NCBI GenBank assembly: GCA_001442985.1
Contig: LDYB01000009.1
Coordinates: forward strand, 1-64,000
DNA: 64,000 nt
Reading direction: 5' to 3'
Source: Armatimonadetes bacterium DC
Lineage (GTDB): Bacteria; Armatimonadota; Fimbriimonadia; Fimbriimonadales; GBS-DC
Part shown: positions 33,961-42,850 of the stretch, in pieces
Layout: each line of letters starts with the position of its first letter
Position numbering within the stretch: the stretch's first letter is position 1
The notes under the pieces: generated by a model
The model's input: only the letters and a program-made list of their open reading frames with translations
Databases searched by the model: none
Told to the model about the DNA's origin: nothing
Translations under genes and position numbers: made by a program

Positions 33961-35703
33961 ATGCATCACAGGATAGGGGTTGTGTTGGGGAGTTTGCTGC
34001 TAATCGCAGGCGCGTGGGCGGACGCGCTGGTGGTGCGTGTGCTGGCGGGTTCTGCCCTGTTTGAAGAGAGCGCATGGGTGCGGCAAAATCTGCCCAAAGG
34101 CGCGGCGGGCTGGATGGTGGGGTCGCCCGAATCGCTCTACTGGCAGGAGCCAGACTGGACCCTGCGTGATGTGGCGTATACAGGCGCAGTCGCTGGGGGC
34201 GCGCCGTTGCCCCTTGTTCGCGACAGGCGGTTTGCCTACGGCGTGCGTGCGGAGATACCCAAACCGTTCCCGTTTCGTGAGGGGCTGGGCGGGGTGGAGT
34301 TGGGCGAGGTGGCGCGTGCCGAGGCTTACGCCCGCTGGTGTACCCCCGAACAGGCGGATGCCCTGAAACGGCTCGCGTGGCGCCATATCGATACGCTACT
34401 GGAGACCCTTGCTCGCCAGGCGCAGGCACGCAAAGCCACGCTCTGGGTGCTGGGGGTTGCTTCCGAGCGCGAGCCGTCGCCCCCGCTACACGCCGTGTTT
34501 GTGCTGGGCACAGGGAAGGGTGTGCTTTATGACCCTGCCGTGCGTGAGCCGATGCGGGTGGGAGGACGCCCTGCGAATGAATGGCAGGTTTTACCTCAGG
34601 CTGTTGAGGTACAGTCGCTTATCGCTGCCCCTGCGCGCTGGCGTGCCAAACAGAGCCTGCAAGACGGGGGCAAGCCGCTGCTGTTTGGCATCTGGAGTCT
34701 GGGTCTTCTGGGGTGGGCATGGGGGGCAATACGCCCCCGCAAGGCGTCAAAGCGCATTTTGTTGCGTGTGATACAGCTTGCTTCGCCGAGTGTCTCTGCT
34801 CGCCCACCTCTATTAGTGCTTGCGATGGCGGCGCTGGGCGTGGCGAGCCTGTTGCCTGCCGCCATCCCCGTTCCGACGCTGTTCACGGGCGCACTCGCAG
34901 TGGTTATCGGCGTGGTGTTGCTAACGAGTCTTGGCAGAGTGCTGGACACCCGTGAGGTGGCGCTCGGCGCGATTGCCGGGCTGGGGATTCTGGCGCTTGG
35001 GCTGGACATGCAAACGGGGGGCGTCTGGAACCGCGACGGGCTGCTGGGCTACGGCGTGCTGAACCCTCAGCCTCCACAGGGCTTGAGTGAGGCGCATGGG
35101 GGGCTGATGCTGGGCTGGGCGGTGTTGCTGACTCTCGCATGGCTTCGGATTGAGGGCAACCCGCTTGCGCTGGTGTACGGACTGGGGGCGCTTTGCCTCT
35201 GGATGGGCTGGCACGGGGGCGACTGGATGCTAACGGGGGCGACTGCGCTCTTTGGTGGCTGGCTCGGTTTTAGCCTGTTGCGCCACGAAATGCGCTCTCG
35301 AAAGCAGATACGGATTGCAATCCAGAACCGCCCCGTGCGAGTCGTTGCGGTTCCCCCCGAAAGGCGACTCTTGTGGGCAATCGGCATCTTCGGGGCGATG
35401 GTGCTGGGCGGAGTGATTCTGGGCGCGCGGGCGGGTTTTGTAGGCGCAAACACGACCCCAAGCCTCGCGGGCGCAGTGCTGTTAGGCGCGTGCCTGCTGT
35501 CGGGCTGGAGCCTCTGGCGAACTCACCGCTGGCACACCCTACCGCTCCCTTTGCTGCAGGCGGGGTTGGCAGCAAGCGCGTTCAGCCTGCTCTGGTTGCG
35601 CGTGGAGACGGCGGCGCTCCTGCTTTTTCATCTCGCCTTGCCGATTCTGGCAGGAGAACCCCCACCCCCGTCGAAACCCTTTCAGCAGGAGGATAAACCA
35701 TGA
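33961..35703 (+). CDS. Large polytopic membrane protein, unknown
   Basis: The 580-residue protein has an N-terminal signal-like helix (to about residue 21) and an extracytoplasmic domain of about 200 residues without recognised motifs. About ten membrane helices and a Pro-rich end follow. Start at 33961 is set by the close -10 box. It overlaps the next gene by ATGA, so its product may work with the peptidyl-prolyl isomerase, for instance in envelope assembly; this is inference. Confidence 0.65.
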   Translation: MHHRIGVVLGSLLLIAGAWADALVVRVLAGSALFEESAWVRQNLPKGAAGWMVGSPESLYWQEPDWTLRDVAYTGAVAGGAPLPLVRDRRFAYGVRAEIPKPFPFREGLGGVELGEVARAEAYARWCTPEQADALKRLAWRHIDTLLETLARQAQARKATLWVLGVASEREPSPPLHAVFVLGTGKGVLYDPAVREPMRVGGRPANEWQVLPQAVEVQSLIAAPARWRAKQSLQDGGKPLLFGIWSLGLLGWAWGAIRPRKASKRILLRVIQLASPSVSARPPLLVLAMAALGVASLLPAAIPVPTLFTGALAVVIGVVLLTSLGRVLDTREVALGAIAGLGILALGLDMQTGGVWNRDGLLGYGVLNPQPPQGLSEAHGGLMLGWAVLLTLAWLRIEGNPLALVYGLGALCLWMGWHGGDWMLTGATALFGGWLGFSLLRHEMRSRKQIRIAIQNRPVRVVAVPPERRLLWAIGIFGAMVLGGVILGARAGFVGANTTPSLAGAVLLGACLLSGWSLWRTHRWHTLPLPLLQAGLAASAFSLLWLRVETAALLLFHLALPILAGEPPPPSKPFQQEDKP

Positions 35704-36698
35704 AATGGGTTAGAGAAGTAGCATGGAGTTTGATTCTGACGATGCCGCTGACAGGTATCGCACAGGAAGCACAGCCACAGCCTCAAACGCAACCTGCTTC
35801 AAAAGAGCCGATAAAGCTGAACTATGAACTGCCCCCTCTGCCCGACCCGAACACGGTGGTGGCGACCGTGAACGACGAGCCGATTCTGGCAGGCGACCTG
35901 ATTCGAGTGGCTTATGACTGGTTCGCTGCTACCGCTGTGGAGGAGCTGATCCTGATGCGCCTGATAGAGCAGGAAGCACGCAAACAGGGGGTTCAGGTCA
36001 GCCCTGAAGAGATTGAGGCGCGTGTGCTTCAGCAGGTGCAAAACGCCGAGGCGCAGGTGCCGCCTGGCATGACATTGGAAGACTTCCTCAAGCGCAATCA
36101 GTTCCCTCCCAGTCGGATCTATACGCGCGTGCGCATTCAGATGCTGGCGGAAAAACTGGTGGAGCGCGAGGTGAACCTGGATAACTTCGTCGAATATAGC
36201 CAGATTGTAATCCGCATTCCGGGGGCGAACCCTGAAGAGCAGGAGAAAAACGCCGCTCAGGCGGAGCAAAAAGCGCGTCAGGCGTATGAGGCGCTCAAAA
36301 ACGGGCTGGAGTTCGCCGAAGCGGTCAAGCAATACTCTGAAGACCCGTTCACCAAGGACCGCGGCGGCAAAATGCCCTGGCAGAACAAACAGTTCCTTGT
36401 GCCCGACATGCGCAGCAAAATCGAGAGCCTCAAACCAGGGGAGTATACCGAACCGTTCCGCACGATGGCAGGCTATATGATTATCAAGCTGGAGCGCACA
36501 GGCTCGCAAGCCTCGGAAGACGAGCAGAAAGAGCTGAAGGAGCAGGCAGTGCGCATCGGGATCAGCGACTATGTCCGCCGGCTGCAGTCGCAAGCGAAAA
36601 TCACCAACACCATCGTGCAGCCCTACAACCCAGAGCAAGCCCCCCCTGCCCCAGGCGGACCGCGCCCTGGACCGGGAGCGCGCCCTGTTCCACGCTAA
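35700..36698 (+). CDS. SurA/PpiC-like exported peptidyl-prolyl isomerase
   Basis: The 332-residue protein has a signal peptide (to about 22, GIAQ), a SurA-like N-terminal chaperone domain (VATVNDEPILAGDL, EQEARKQGVQVSPEEIEARV) and a parvulin domain (about 165-275: FAEAVKQYSEDPFTKDRGGKMPW, then GEYTEPFRTMAGYMIIKL). A Pro/Gly tail ends it. It would act on outer-membrane or exported proteins in the periplasm. ATGA overlap with the membrane protein gene. Confidence 0.9.
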   Translation: MKWVREVAWSLILTMPLTGIAQEAQPQPQTQPASKEPIKLNYELPPLPDPNTVVATVNDEPILAGDLIRVAYDWFAATAVEELILMRLIEQEARKQGVQVSPEEIEARVLQQVQNAEAQVPPGMTLEDFLKRNQFPPSRIYTRVRIQMLAEKLVEREVNLDNFVEYSQIVIRIPGANPEEQEKNAAQAEQKARQAYEALKNGLEFAEAVKQYSEDPFTKDRGGKMPWQNKQFLVPDMRSKIESLKPGEYTEPFRTMAGYMIIKLERTGSQASEDEQKELKEQAVRIGISDYVRRLQSQAKITNTIVQPYNPEQAPPAPGGPRPGPGARPVPR

Positions 36699-36716
36699 AG
36701 AAGGAGGGATATGCCT

Positions 36717-37883
36717 ATGGCAAAACGCAAGCTGAATGTGGCGTTGATTGGTTATCAGTTCATGGGCAAGGCGCACAGCAACGCCTATCGGCAGGTGCGC
36801 CATTTCTTCCCCGAGCTGGAATATGAACCCGTGCTGAAGGTTATCTGTGGGCGCAACGAGGAGCGCGTCCGTGCCGCCGCCGAAAAATACGGATTCGAGG
36901 AATACGCCACCGACTGGCAGCAGGTGGTGGCGCGGGACGATATTGATCTCGTGGATGTGTCCACGCCGGGCAATCTGCACGCGCCGATCTCCATCGAGGC
37001 GGCGAAACACGGCAAGATCGTGCTGTGCGAGAAACCCCTCGCCAACAACCTCGCTGAGGCGCGCGCGATGGTGGAGGCAGTCGAGCAAAACGGCGTCAAG
37101 CACGGCATCTTTTTCAACTACCGCAAGGCGCCCGCCGTCGCCTTCGCCAAGCAGCTCATCAGCGAGGGCGTAATTGGCACCATCTATCACTTTCGCGGCA
37201 CCTATCTGCAGGACTGGATTGTAGACCCGAACTTCCCGCTGGTGTGGCGCCTGCGCAAGGAAATCGCCGGCAGCGGCGTCCATGGCGACCTCAACGCCCA
37301 CATTATTGACCTCGCCCGCTACCTCGTTGGCGAAATCGAAGAAGTGTGCGGCATGATGCACACCTTCATCAAGCAGCGCCCCGTGCTGAAAGAGGTGGAC
37401 GACCGGCTTGGCGGGCAAGCGGGCACCGAGATGGGCGAAGTCACGGTAGACGACGCGGCGATGTTCCTTGCCCGATTCGAGAACGGCGCGATTGGCACCT
37501 TCGAAGCCACCCGATTCGCGCTCGGACGCAAAAACTACAACCGCTTCGAGATTAACGGCTCCAAAGGGAGCATCGTGTTCAATCTGGAGCGCATGAACGA
37601 GCTGGAGCTCTACCTGGAGACCGACCCGCCCGGCATGCGCGGCTTCCGCACGATTCAGGTTACCGAGGGCGTGCATCCGTATATCAGCGCGTGGTGGCCG
37701 CCAGGGCACATTATTGGCTACGAGCATACCTTCACGCATCTGGTGCGCGACGCGCTGGAAGCCATCAGCAAAAACGAGCTGCCCTCGCCCAACTTCTACG
37801 ATGGGCTGAAGTGTCAGGCGGTGCTGGAGGCGGTGGAAATCTCCGCCAACGAGCGGCGCTGGGTCAAACCGAGCGAGCTATGA
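36717..37883 (+). CDS. Gfo/Idh/MocA-family oxidoreductase
   Basis: The 388-residue NAD(P)-dependent dehydrogenase has an N-terminal Rossmann fold ([18 protein letters not shown]) and the EKPLANN motif (Lys in CEKPL). A C-terminal alpha/beta domain has [17 protein letters not shown]. Substrates are usually sugars or inositol-type polyols; not predictable here. Start at 36717 is preferred because AAGGAGGG is 8 nt upstream; ATG at 36711 is too close. The last 6 bp overlap the convergent GT2 gene. Confidence 0.9.
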   Translation: MAKRKLNVALIGYQFMGKAHSNAYRQVRHFFPELEYEPVLKVICGRNEERVRAAAEKYGFEEYATDWQQVVARDDIDLVDVSTPGNLHAPISIEAAKHGKIVLCEKPLANNLAEARAMVEAVEQNGVKHGIFFNYRKAPAVAFAKQLISEGVIGTIYHFRGTYLQDWIVDPNFPLVWRLRKEIAGSGVHGDLNAHIIDLARYLVGEIEEVCGMMHTFIKQRPVLKEVDDRLGGQAGTEMGEVTVDDAAMFLARFENGAIGTFEATRFALGRKNYNRFEINGSKGSIVFNLERMNELELYLETDPPGMRGFRTIQVTEGVHPYISAWWPPGHIIGYEHTFTHLVRDALEAISKNELPSPNFYDGLKCQAVLEAVEISANERRWVKPSEL

Positions 37884-38759
37884 GGCGGCTGGGCGTGCTG
37901 GAGCGCTTCTCCAGCGCGCCCACGCGACCCGCACCCACGCGCTCAACCGGATCAGCCCGATTATCGCCCCGTACACCCACCCCGGTAGTCGCGAACGATA
38001 GTGCTTGCGGTAGAACGCTTCCAGCGCCCGATGCGACTCCCGAATCGCGCTGAGGCGTACCTGTCGTGTGCTGGCGCCCCCATGATGGGTAATCACCACC
38101 TCAGGCACGAACATAATCTTCCAACCCGCCTGCCAGATGCGATAGCACCAGTCCACATCATTGAAAAAAAGCGGGAACGCCTCGTCCATCAAGCCGACCT
38201 GTTCCACGACGGCGCGGCGCACCATCAGGAAAGTGCCCATCGGTTGATCCACCTCCAGCGGACGATCGTAGGTGAACCAGCCATAGCGGTAAGCGGCGAA
38301 CAGGCGGCTTTCAGGAAAGAGTTTCGCCAGCCCCAGCACCTCAAAGAGCAGGTTGCGGGGCGTGGGGAACGCCCGCAGAGAGGGTTGCAGGCGTCCATCG
38401 GGATAGAGCTGCTTTGCGCCTATCGCGCCCACTTCGGGATGCGCCCGCAAAAAGTCTATCGCACGCTGGAGGGTATCGGGATGCATTTCGGTGTCAGGGT
38501 TGAGGAGCAAGATGAACTCGCCACGCGCTTGCTGGAGTGCCTGATTGTTGCCCGCTGCATAGCCCCGATTCTCGGCGTTGGCTATTAAAATCACATTCGG
38601 GAACTCGGCGCGCACCATCTCCGCGCTCCCATCGGTAGAGGCGTTATCCACCACAATCACCTCATAGGGTTCGGCAGGGGGGTAGCGTTCGATAGAGCGA
38701 AGGCAGGCGCGGAGCAGCTCGCGCGTGTTCCAGTTTACGATGCAGATGCTGAGCGTCAT
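37878..38759 (-). CDS. GT2 family glycosyltransferase
   Basis: The 293-residue protein resembles rhamnosyltransferase-like GT2 enzymes: [40 protein letters not shown] (the DxD-like site), and a later FNDVDWCYR with the catalytic Asp region. It probably builds a surface polysaccharide in the cytoplasm. Last gene of the pspA operon, 5 nt after the J-domain gene. Confidence 0.92.
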   Translation of the reverse strand: MTLSICIVNWNTRELLRACLRSIERYPPAEPYEVIVVDNASTDGSAEMVRAEFPNVILIANAENRGYAAGNNQALQQARGEFILLLNPDTEMHPDTLQRAIDFLRAHPEVGAIGAKQLYPDGRLQPSLRAFPTPRNLLFEVLGLAKLFPESRLFAAYRYGWFTYDRPLEVDQPMGTFLMVRRAVVEQVGLMDEAFPLFFNDVDWCYRIWQAGWKIMFVPEVVITHHGGASTRQVRLSAIRESHRALEAFYRKHYRSRLPGWVYGAIIGLIRLSAWVRVAWARWRSAPARPAAS

Positions 38760-38764
38760 GCAGG

Positions 38765-39193
38765 TCAGTCAAGGTCCAGGTTGCGGAACCGCGCGGCGCT
38801 CTGGTCTAAGTGGGCAAGAAGCGTGCGATACGCCCACTCGATTTGCGTATGGATTTGCTCGGCGCGGGCGCGTTCGGGCGAGCCTTCGGGGAACCGCTCG
38901 GGATGGGCGCGGCGGCTCAGCTCCTGATAGGCGCGCCGCACGCGGCTCAAGTCGGCGCCCTCTTCCAGTCCCAGCGTGCGATAGGCGCGGCTGATTTCCG
39001 ATTCGGCAGCCGCTGGCTTCGCGCTCGAAGACGGGGGAGCCGATTCAGAGGTTGCGGGGCGTTCCAGCTCCTGGAGCGCCTCCGCTCGTGCCTGCGCCTC
39101 ATGCTCCTGCTCGCGAATGATGGCCTCAATACGCTCCCAGTGATGATTGAGGTAGGCTTTCATCAGTCGGGTCACGCGCTTGCCCACGCTCAT
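38765..39193 (-). CDS. J-domain-like protein with HPE in place of HPD
   Basis: The 142-residue protein has a basic, helical N-terminal part (about 1-70). A C-terminal J-like domain follows: ISRAYRTLGLEEGADLSRVRRAYQELSRRAHPERFPEG, then a final helix. The invariant HPD tripeptide, needed to stimulate DnaK ATPase, reads HPE, so the protein may not be a working DnaK co-chaperone. Start overlaps the upstream stop by one base (TGATG). Confidence 0.75.
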   Translation of the reverse strand: MSVGKRVTRLMKAYLNHHWERIEAIIREQEHEAQARAEALQELERPATSESAPPSSSAKPAAAESEISRAYRTLGLEEGADLSRVRRAYQELSRRAHPERFPEGSPERARAEQIHTQIEWAYRTLLAHLDQSAARFRNLDLD

Positions 39194-40050
39194 CAGAGTT
39201 CACCTCGCAGCTCGATCGCCACGAATTGAAGTGTACCCTGATTCCCCCGAAACACGAGCGCCGCGCGAAAGCGTTCCGCAAAGGTTTGTTGCAACGCCAC
39301 GCGCCAGCTGAAGGTGTTCGCGTGGCTCTGATACGCCAGCCGCAGGTCGGGGCGCCATCGCGACCCGACTGGCTCCCAGCGCAGGCTGAGCCAGTGGGTG
39401 TCGGGCAGCGAGTCGCTTTCGGTGTAGACCCACTCCAGCAGCAGGGTGCGCTCCAATATAGGTGGGCGCCAATCGGCTCCGTAGAGCGTCTCATAGCCCT
39501 GCGGCGCGCGCGGCTCTTCGGGCAGTTGCCAGAGCGCGAAGGCGTGCGGGTCGGTGCCAAAGTGTCGCCCGACGCCCACCGAAACGCCCCCGTTCTGCGT
39601 GCCCACCCGAACCAGCACCCCCTGCTGGCGGTCTTTACCGTTGAACACATAGGCGACACGCATCGGCAGGTCGCCTATCGCGAAGCGCGTGGGCGATTGC
39701 GCCGCCACCACGCTCTCGTTGAGCAGGGTTCCTGCGCCGAAGGGAGCGTAAAATTTGCCCACACGCCAGCCCCCCACACGCTCCACATAAAACTCGTCGA
39801 GCGCGGTGCGTGTGCGGTCGCCCCGAATGTTTTGCAACCGCTGGGCGATATAGGCTCCGTACCCCGAATCGTGATAAACCTGAAGCGAGACGGTAGCGTG
39901 CTGGGCAAGGTCGTTGTACCAGAGCCAGCGTGTAGTTTCGGAGTCAGCACGCACCTGTGTGAGCAGGCGCACCCCGAAAAACGCGGTGGGCGGCTGGCTG
40001 TAGCCCGCGCCGATAAGAAACGCCAGCAGGCAGAGGTTAGCCGTTCTCAC
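39193..40050 (-). CDS. Exported beta-rich, outer-membrane-like protein
   Basis: The 285-residue protein begins at GTG 40050, 14 bp inside the pspA end, and has a short signal peptide (LCLLAFLIGAGYSQ). The rest is rich in alternating aromatic strands (WLWYNDLAQHATVSLQVYHD; TLQFVAIELRGEL at the end), typical of outer-membrane beta-barrels. No family recognised. The long upstream open frame is the pspA region read in another frame. Confidence 0.65.
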   Translation of the reverse strand: MRTANLCLLAFLIGAGYSQPPTAFFGVRLLTQVRADSETTRWLWYNDLAQHATVSLQVYHDSGYGAYIAQRLQNIRGDRTRTALDEFYVERVGGWRVGKFYAPFGAGTLLNESVVAAQSPTRFAIGDLPMRVAYVFNGKDRQQGVLVRVGTQNGGVSVGVGRHFGTDPHAFALWQLPEEPRAPQGYETLYGADWRPPILERTLLLEWVYTESDSLPDTHWLSLRWEPVGSRWRPDLRLAYQSHANTFSWRVALQQTFAERFRAALVFRGNQGTLQFVAIELRGEL

Positions 40051-40846
40051 GCGCGCTGCTGTCGCCTGAGGAGGTCTGAATCTTGCGCTCCAGCTCTTCC
40101 AGTTCTTTGAGCACATCGGCGTCGGCGACGCTCGCCTGCACGGTGGGTTGCACCGGTTGCTCGGTTGTGGCGGGGCGCAATCCCATGCGCTCCTCGATTC
40201 GGCGCAGCTCCTCTTCGGCTTCAGCGTCCAGTTGCGCGTCCTGAAGCGCGGCGACCCGCCCCTGCAGGCTCTGGGCTGCCATCTCCTGTCGCGCGGCAGC
40301 CTCGGCTTCCGCGCGCTGGATGCGCTGTTCTGCCGCGCCCCAGCTCGATTCGAGGCTCTCGATCGTAATCCCTTCCAGCGCTTTGTTGATGGCGGTCTGA
40401 ATCTGGGCTTGCTTCCAGCGCGCTTTGAGCGCCAGCGCCTGCGCCGTGCGCACCCGCACCTCCTCTTCCTGTCGCCGAATCGCTTGCTTGACCGACTCAA
40501 CGGTCTCAATTGCCTGCTGGAGCGAGGCTTTGAGGGATTCCAGCGCGCTCTCCTGCGCCTTCTTCTCGCGAATCAGTTGCAGAGCGAGGTCGCGTTTGCC
40601 CTGCTGGAGTGCCAGCTCCACATTGCGCTCCAGTTCGCGCACGCGGCGCTCCAGTTTGTCGACTTCTGCCTGCAGGAGGTTCTTCTGCGTGATAGCCTGG
40701 ATGGCGCGCTCCCGATTGCGAGCCAGCATTTCCTGCATCTCCCGACGCGCCTGATCCAGCAAAACCTCAGGATCCTCCAGCTGCTCCACCTTCCCGGTGA
40801 CCCATGCCACCAGATATCGCCAAAGTCGTGCCAGTGCCTTGAACAT
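40037..40846 (-). CDS. pspA: PspA/IM30 family membrane-protection protein
   Basis: The 269-residue, almost fully helical coiled-coil protein starts MFKALARLWRYLVAWV (amphipathic membrane-binding helix), then EDPEVLLDQARREMQEML as in the family. PspA/Vipp1 proteins polymerise on stressed inner membranes to preserve the proton motive force. A Gln/Thr-rich tail follows the core. First gene of a four-gene operon with an outer-membrane-like protein, a J-like protein and a glycosyltransferase; no pspF or other psp partners are seen. Confidence 0.92.
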   Translation of the reverse strand: MFKALARLWRYLVAWVTGKVEQLEDPEVLLDQARREMQEMLARNRERAIQAITQKNLLQAEVDKLERRVRELERNVELALQQGKRDLALQLIREKKAQESALESLKASLQQAIETVESVKQAIRRQEEEVRVRTAQALALKARWKQAQIQTAINKALEGITIESLESSWGAAEQRIQRAEAEAAARQEMAAQSLQGRVAALQDAQLDAEAEEELRRIEERMGLRPATTEQPVQPTVQASVADADVLKELEELERKIQTSSGDSSARENG

Positions 40847-40877
40847 TCCGGTTGCCCCCTATTCTGTGAGCATAAGG

Positions 40878-40883
40878 ATTGTA
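40878..40883 (-). promoter_or_regulatory. pspA promoter, -10 TACAAT
   Basis: Minus strand reads TCGGGTACAATCC, 31 nt before the pspA ATG. Confidence 0.65.
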
Positions 40884-40924
40884 CCCGAAAGTGCTGTCAA
40901 AACGCGCATGTTTTGGGGCAGAGG

Positions 40925-40930
40925 TATAAT
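40925..40930 (+). promoter_or_regulatory. Promoter of the AAA ATPase module, -10 TATAAT
   Basis: AGAGGTATAATCAAG lies 18 nt before the ATG at 40949 and is followed by GGGAGG as ribosome site. Confidence 0.7.
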
Positions 40931-40948
40931 CAAGCGTGGGAGGCGGGC

Positions 40949-42199
40949 ATGCTGAGAAGAATAGAGGTGCTTTCGTACAAATGTCTCCGCTACATTCAGC
41001 AGGAGCTGGCGCCGTTTCACATTCTCGTAGGGCCCAACGCCAGCGGGAAAAGCTCGTTTCTGGATGTACTGGTGTTTCTGCAGGACATGCTTCGCAACGG
41101 TGTGGAGAGGGCGGTTCGCAAGCGTGCGCGAACTGTGCGGGAACTGACATGGCAGATGCGCTCGGACTATTTCGAGTTTGCCGTTGAGTTTTCACTTCCG
41201 GGAGAGATATACCGTAACGGTTATGAATCAATACGCTATGAAATCCGTGTTGGCGTCGATGATCAGCATGGGGGCATAACGCTATTGGTGGAAAACCTCT
41301 GGCTCCAAAGAGAAGGATGGCACGACGCTGGTAAAACTGCTGAGATGCCCTCGCGGTTTCCTGAGCCGTCTCGCGCTCCCTCGAAAATAGTGGCAGAGCC
41401 CCGCAAACGCACGCCGCTTGGTCGCCGGAAGGTGATGTCGCGGACACCTGACGGGCGCATCTACTTCCGCTCGGAAACAACGGACTGGAATTTTCCCCTT
41501 CGCCCGATGCGCGAGCAGGCAGGACTGACCCTCATTCCCGATGAGGAGCGTTTCCCGGCAAGTTTCTGGCTTCAGAGGGCACTTCTTGAAGGCGTTCATT
41601 TCCTGATGCTCTATAGTCGGGCAATGCGTGAGCCGTGTGCGCCTGACGCTCCCGAACGGTTCCAGCTGGACGGCTCGAATCTTCCGGTAGTCGCGAGTCG
41701 CCTCGCCCAGAAACACCCCGAACGGTTCAACCAGTGGATTGCACATGTGCAAACCGTTCTGCCAGAGGTCAAAACGATTCATGTGGAAGAACGCCCTGAA
41801 GACCGTTCTCGTTATTTGGTGATGGAAACTTTCCAGGGAACGCGCATTCCGTCGTGGCTTCTCTCCGATGGCACACTCAGGTTTCTTGCCCTCAGCTTGC
41901 TACCCTACATCTCAGAGTCGCCAGAGATTTACATCATTGAAGAGCCTGAGAACGGGATTCATCCCCGAGCGATTGAAGCGATCTATCAGTCGCTTTCCTC
42001 TCTCTACGCGGGGCAGGCGCTATGTGCTACTCATTCGCCTATCTTGCTCAATCTGGCGCAGCCCGAAGACCTGCTCTGTTTCACACGAAACAGCGAGGGC
42101 GCTACCGAGGTGGTGCGTGGCGATCAGCATCCTCGGCTCAAAGCATGGCGTAAAGAGGTGGCGCTGGGCGACCTGCTTGCCAGCGGAGTGCTGGGATGA
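40949..42199 (+). CDS. AAA family ATPase of the OLD/RecF-like type
   Basis: The 416-residue protein has Walker A GPNASGKS (28-35), the ABC-type Walker B region YIIEEPENGIHPRAIEAI (around residue 330) and a THSP switch near 361, the AAA_21/AAA_15 pattern of OLD, Gabija and PARIS ATPases. No nuclease domain is attached. It overlaps the next gene by 4 bp (ATGA), so the pair forms one functional unit. The frame open upstream runs through pspA in antisense and is not used. Confidence 0.85.
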   Translation: MLRRIEVLSYKCLRYIQQELAPFHILVGPNASGKSSFLDVLVFLQDMLRNGVERAVRKRARTVRELTWQMRSDYFEFAVEFSLPGEIYRNGYESIRYEIRVGVDDQHGGITLLVENLWLQREGWHDAGKTAEMPSRFPEPSRAPSKIVAEPRKRTPLGRRKVMSRTPDGRIYFRSETTDWNFPLRPMREQAGLTLIPDEERFPASFWLQRALLEGVHFLMLYSRAMREPCAPDAPERFQLDGSNLPVVASRLAQKHPERFNQWIAHVQTVLPEVKTIHVEERPEDRSRYLVMETFQGTRIPSWLLSDGTLRFLALSLLPYISESPEIYIIEEPENGIHPRAIEAIYQSLSSLYAGQALCATHSPILLNLAQPEDLLCFTRNSEGATEVVRGDQHPRLKAWRKEVALGDLLASGVLG

Positions 42200-42714
42200 A
42201 GAAAGACCTTGTGATTCTAGTTGCTGATAGGGATATGGAGCAAACCCTTCTTGGGCTTCTCAGTCGCCCAAAAGCACTCGCAATCCGCGAAATTTCTTTC
42301 GACATCTTTATCCACCCCGAGCATGATCCAGGTGTCTTTCTGCAAGGAGCCGATTTTCTGCGCTCTCTCGCTGACCAGTACTGTTTCGCTCTTGCAATGC
42401 TTGATAGGGAAGGGTGTGGTCAAGAAAGGCGTTCCCCAGAAGAGCTAGAAAATGACCTTCAGGCACGCCTTGAAAGTGCTGGTTGGGAAGGGCGCTGTGC
42501 CGTAGTGGTGCTGAACCCAGAACTGGAGGCGTGGGTGTTTTCCAGCTCAACGCATGTTGCAGAGGTCATAGCAAGCGGAGATACTGAGTTATACGAACGC
42601 AAGGTGTCCGCGACTCCCAAAAATTCTCTTGGAAAGCCCGAGCGTCCGAAGGAACTGATGGAGTCGCTTTTGCGGGAAAAACGCATTCCCCGTTCCTCAT
42701 CATTGTATCGCTAG
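42196..42714 (+). CDS. ATPase partner protein, possibly TOPRIM-like; ends at an in-frame amber codon
   Basis: The 172-residue product starts LVILVADRDMEQTLLGLLSR and has FALAMLDREGCGQE and AVVVLNPELEAWVF. The arrangement of acidic residues after hydrophobic strands suggests a TOPRIM-like or DUF4276-like fold, which in the PARIS system accompanies the AAA ATPase. It ends at TAG (42712-42714) after SSSLYR, but the frame continues for 28 sense codons with a plausible helical tail (see 42715-42801). TAG may derive from CAG by one transition. The gene may be truncated, recently inactivated, or read through. Confidence 0.7.
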   Translation: MKKDLVILVADRDMEQTLLGLLSRPKALAIREISFDIFIHPEHDPGVFLQGADFLRSLADQYCFALAMLDREGCGQERRSPEELENDLQARLESAGWEGRCAVVVLNPELEAWVFSSSTHVAEVIASGDTELYERKVSATPKNSLGKPERPKELMESLLREKRIPRSSSLYR

Positions 42715-42801
42715 CTCGCAGAAAAAGTGAGTTTGAAACAGTGCCACGACCGTGCCTTCAATAAGCTTCAGGACACTCTGCAGGGATGGTTCGGAAGGTA
42801 A
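42715..42801 (+). pseudogene. In-frame C-terminal tail after the amber codon
   Basis: Directly after TAG at 42712-42714 the same frame reads LAEKVSLKQCHD, then RAFNKLQDTLQGWFGR, ending at TAA 42799-42801. The amphipathic, Leu-rich composition is consistent with native coding sequence. It lies before the dapD promoter and is not needed by any other gene. Confidence 0.6.
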
Positions 42802-42837
42802 AAGGCATGGAACCCTCTCCTCCAACTCCATCAAGGG

Positions 42838-42843
42838 TACAAT
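42838..42843 (+). promoter_or_regulatory. Leaderless dapD promoter, -10 TACAAT
   Basis: AAGGGTACAATTC is followed after 7 nt by the dapD ATG; there is no room for a ribosome site. Confidence 0.7.
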
Positions 42844-42850
42844 TCCCCCC

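Noticed and set aside
35799-37739. 646-codon minus-strand frame
   Set aside because: Antisense to the isomerase and oxidoreductase genes, both with clear motifs.
40884-40900. TTGACA upstream of the pspA -10 box
   Set aside because: The spacer is only 11 nt, too short for a -35/-10 pair.
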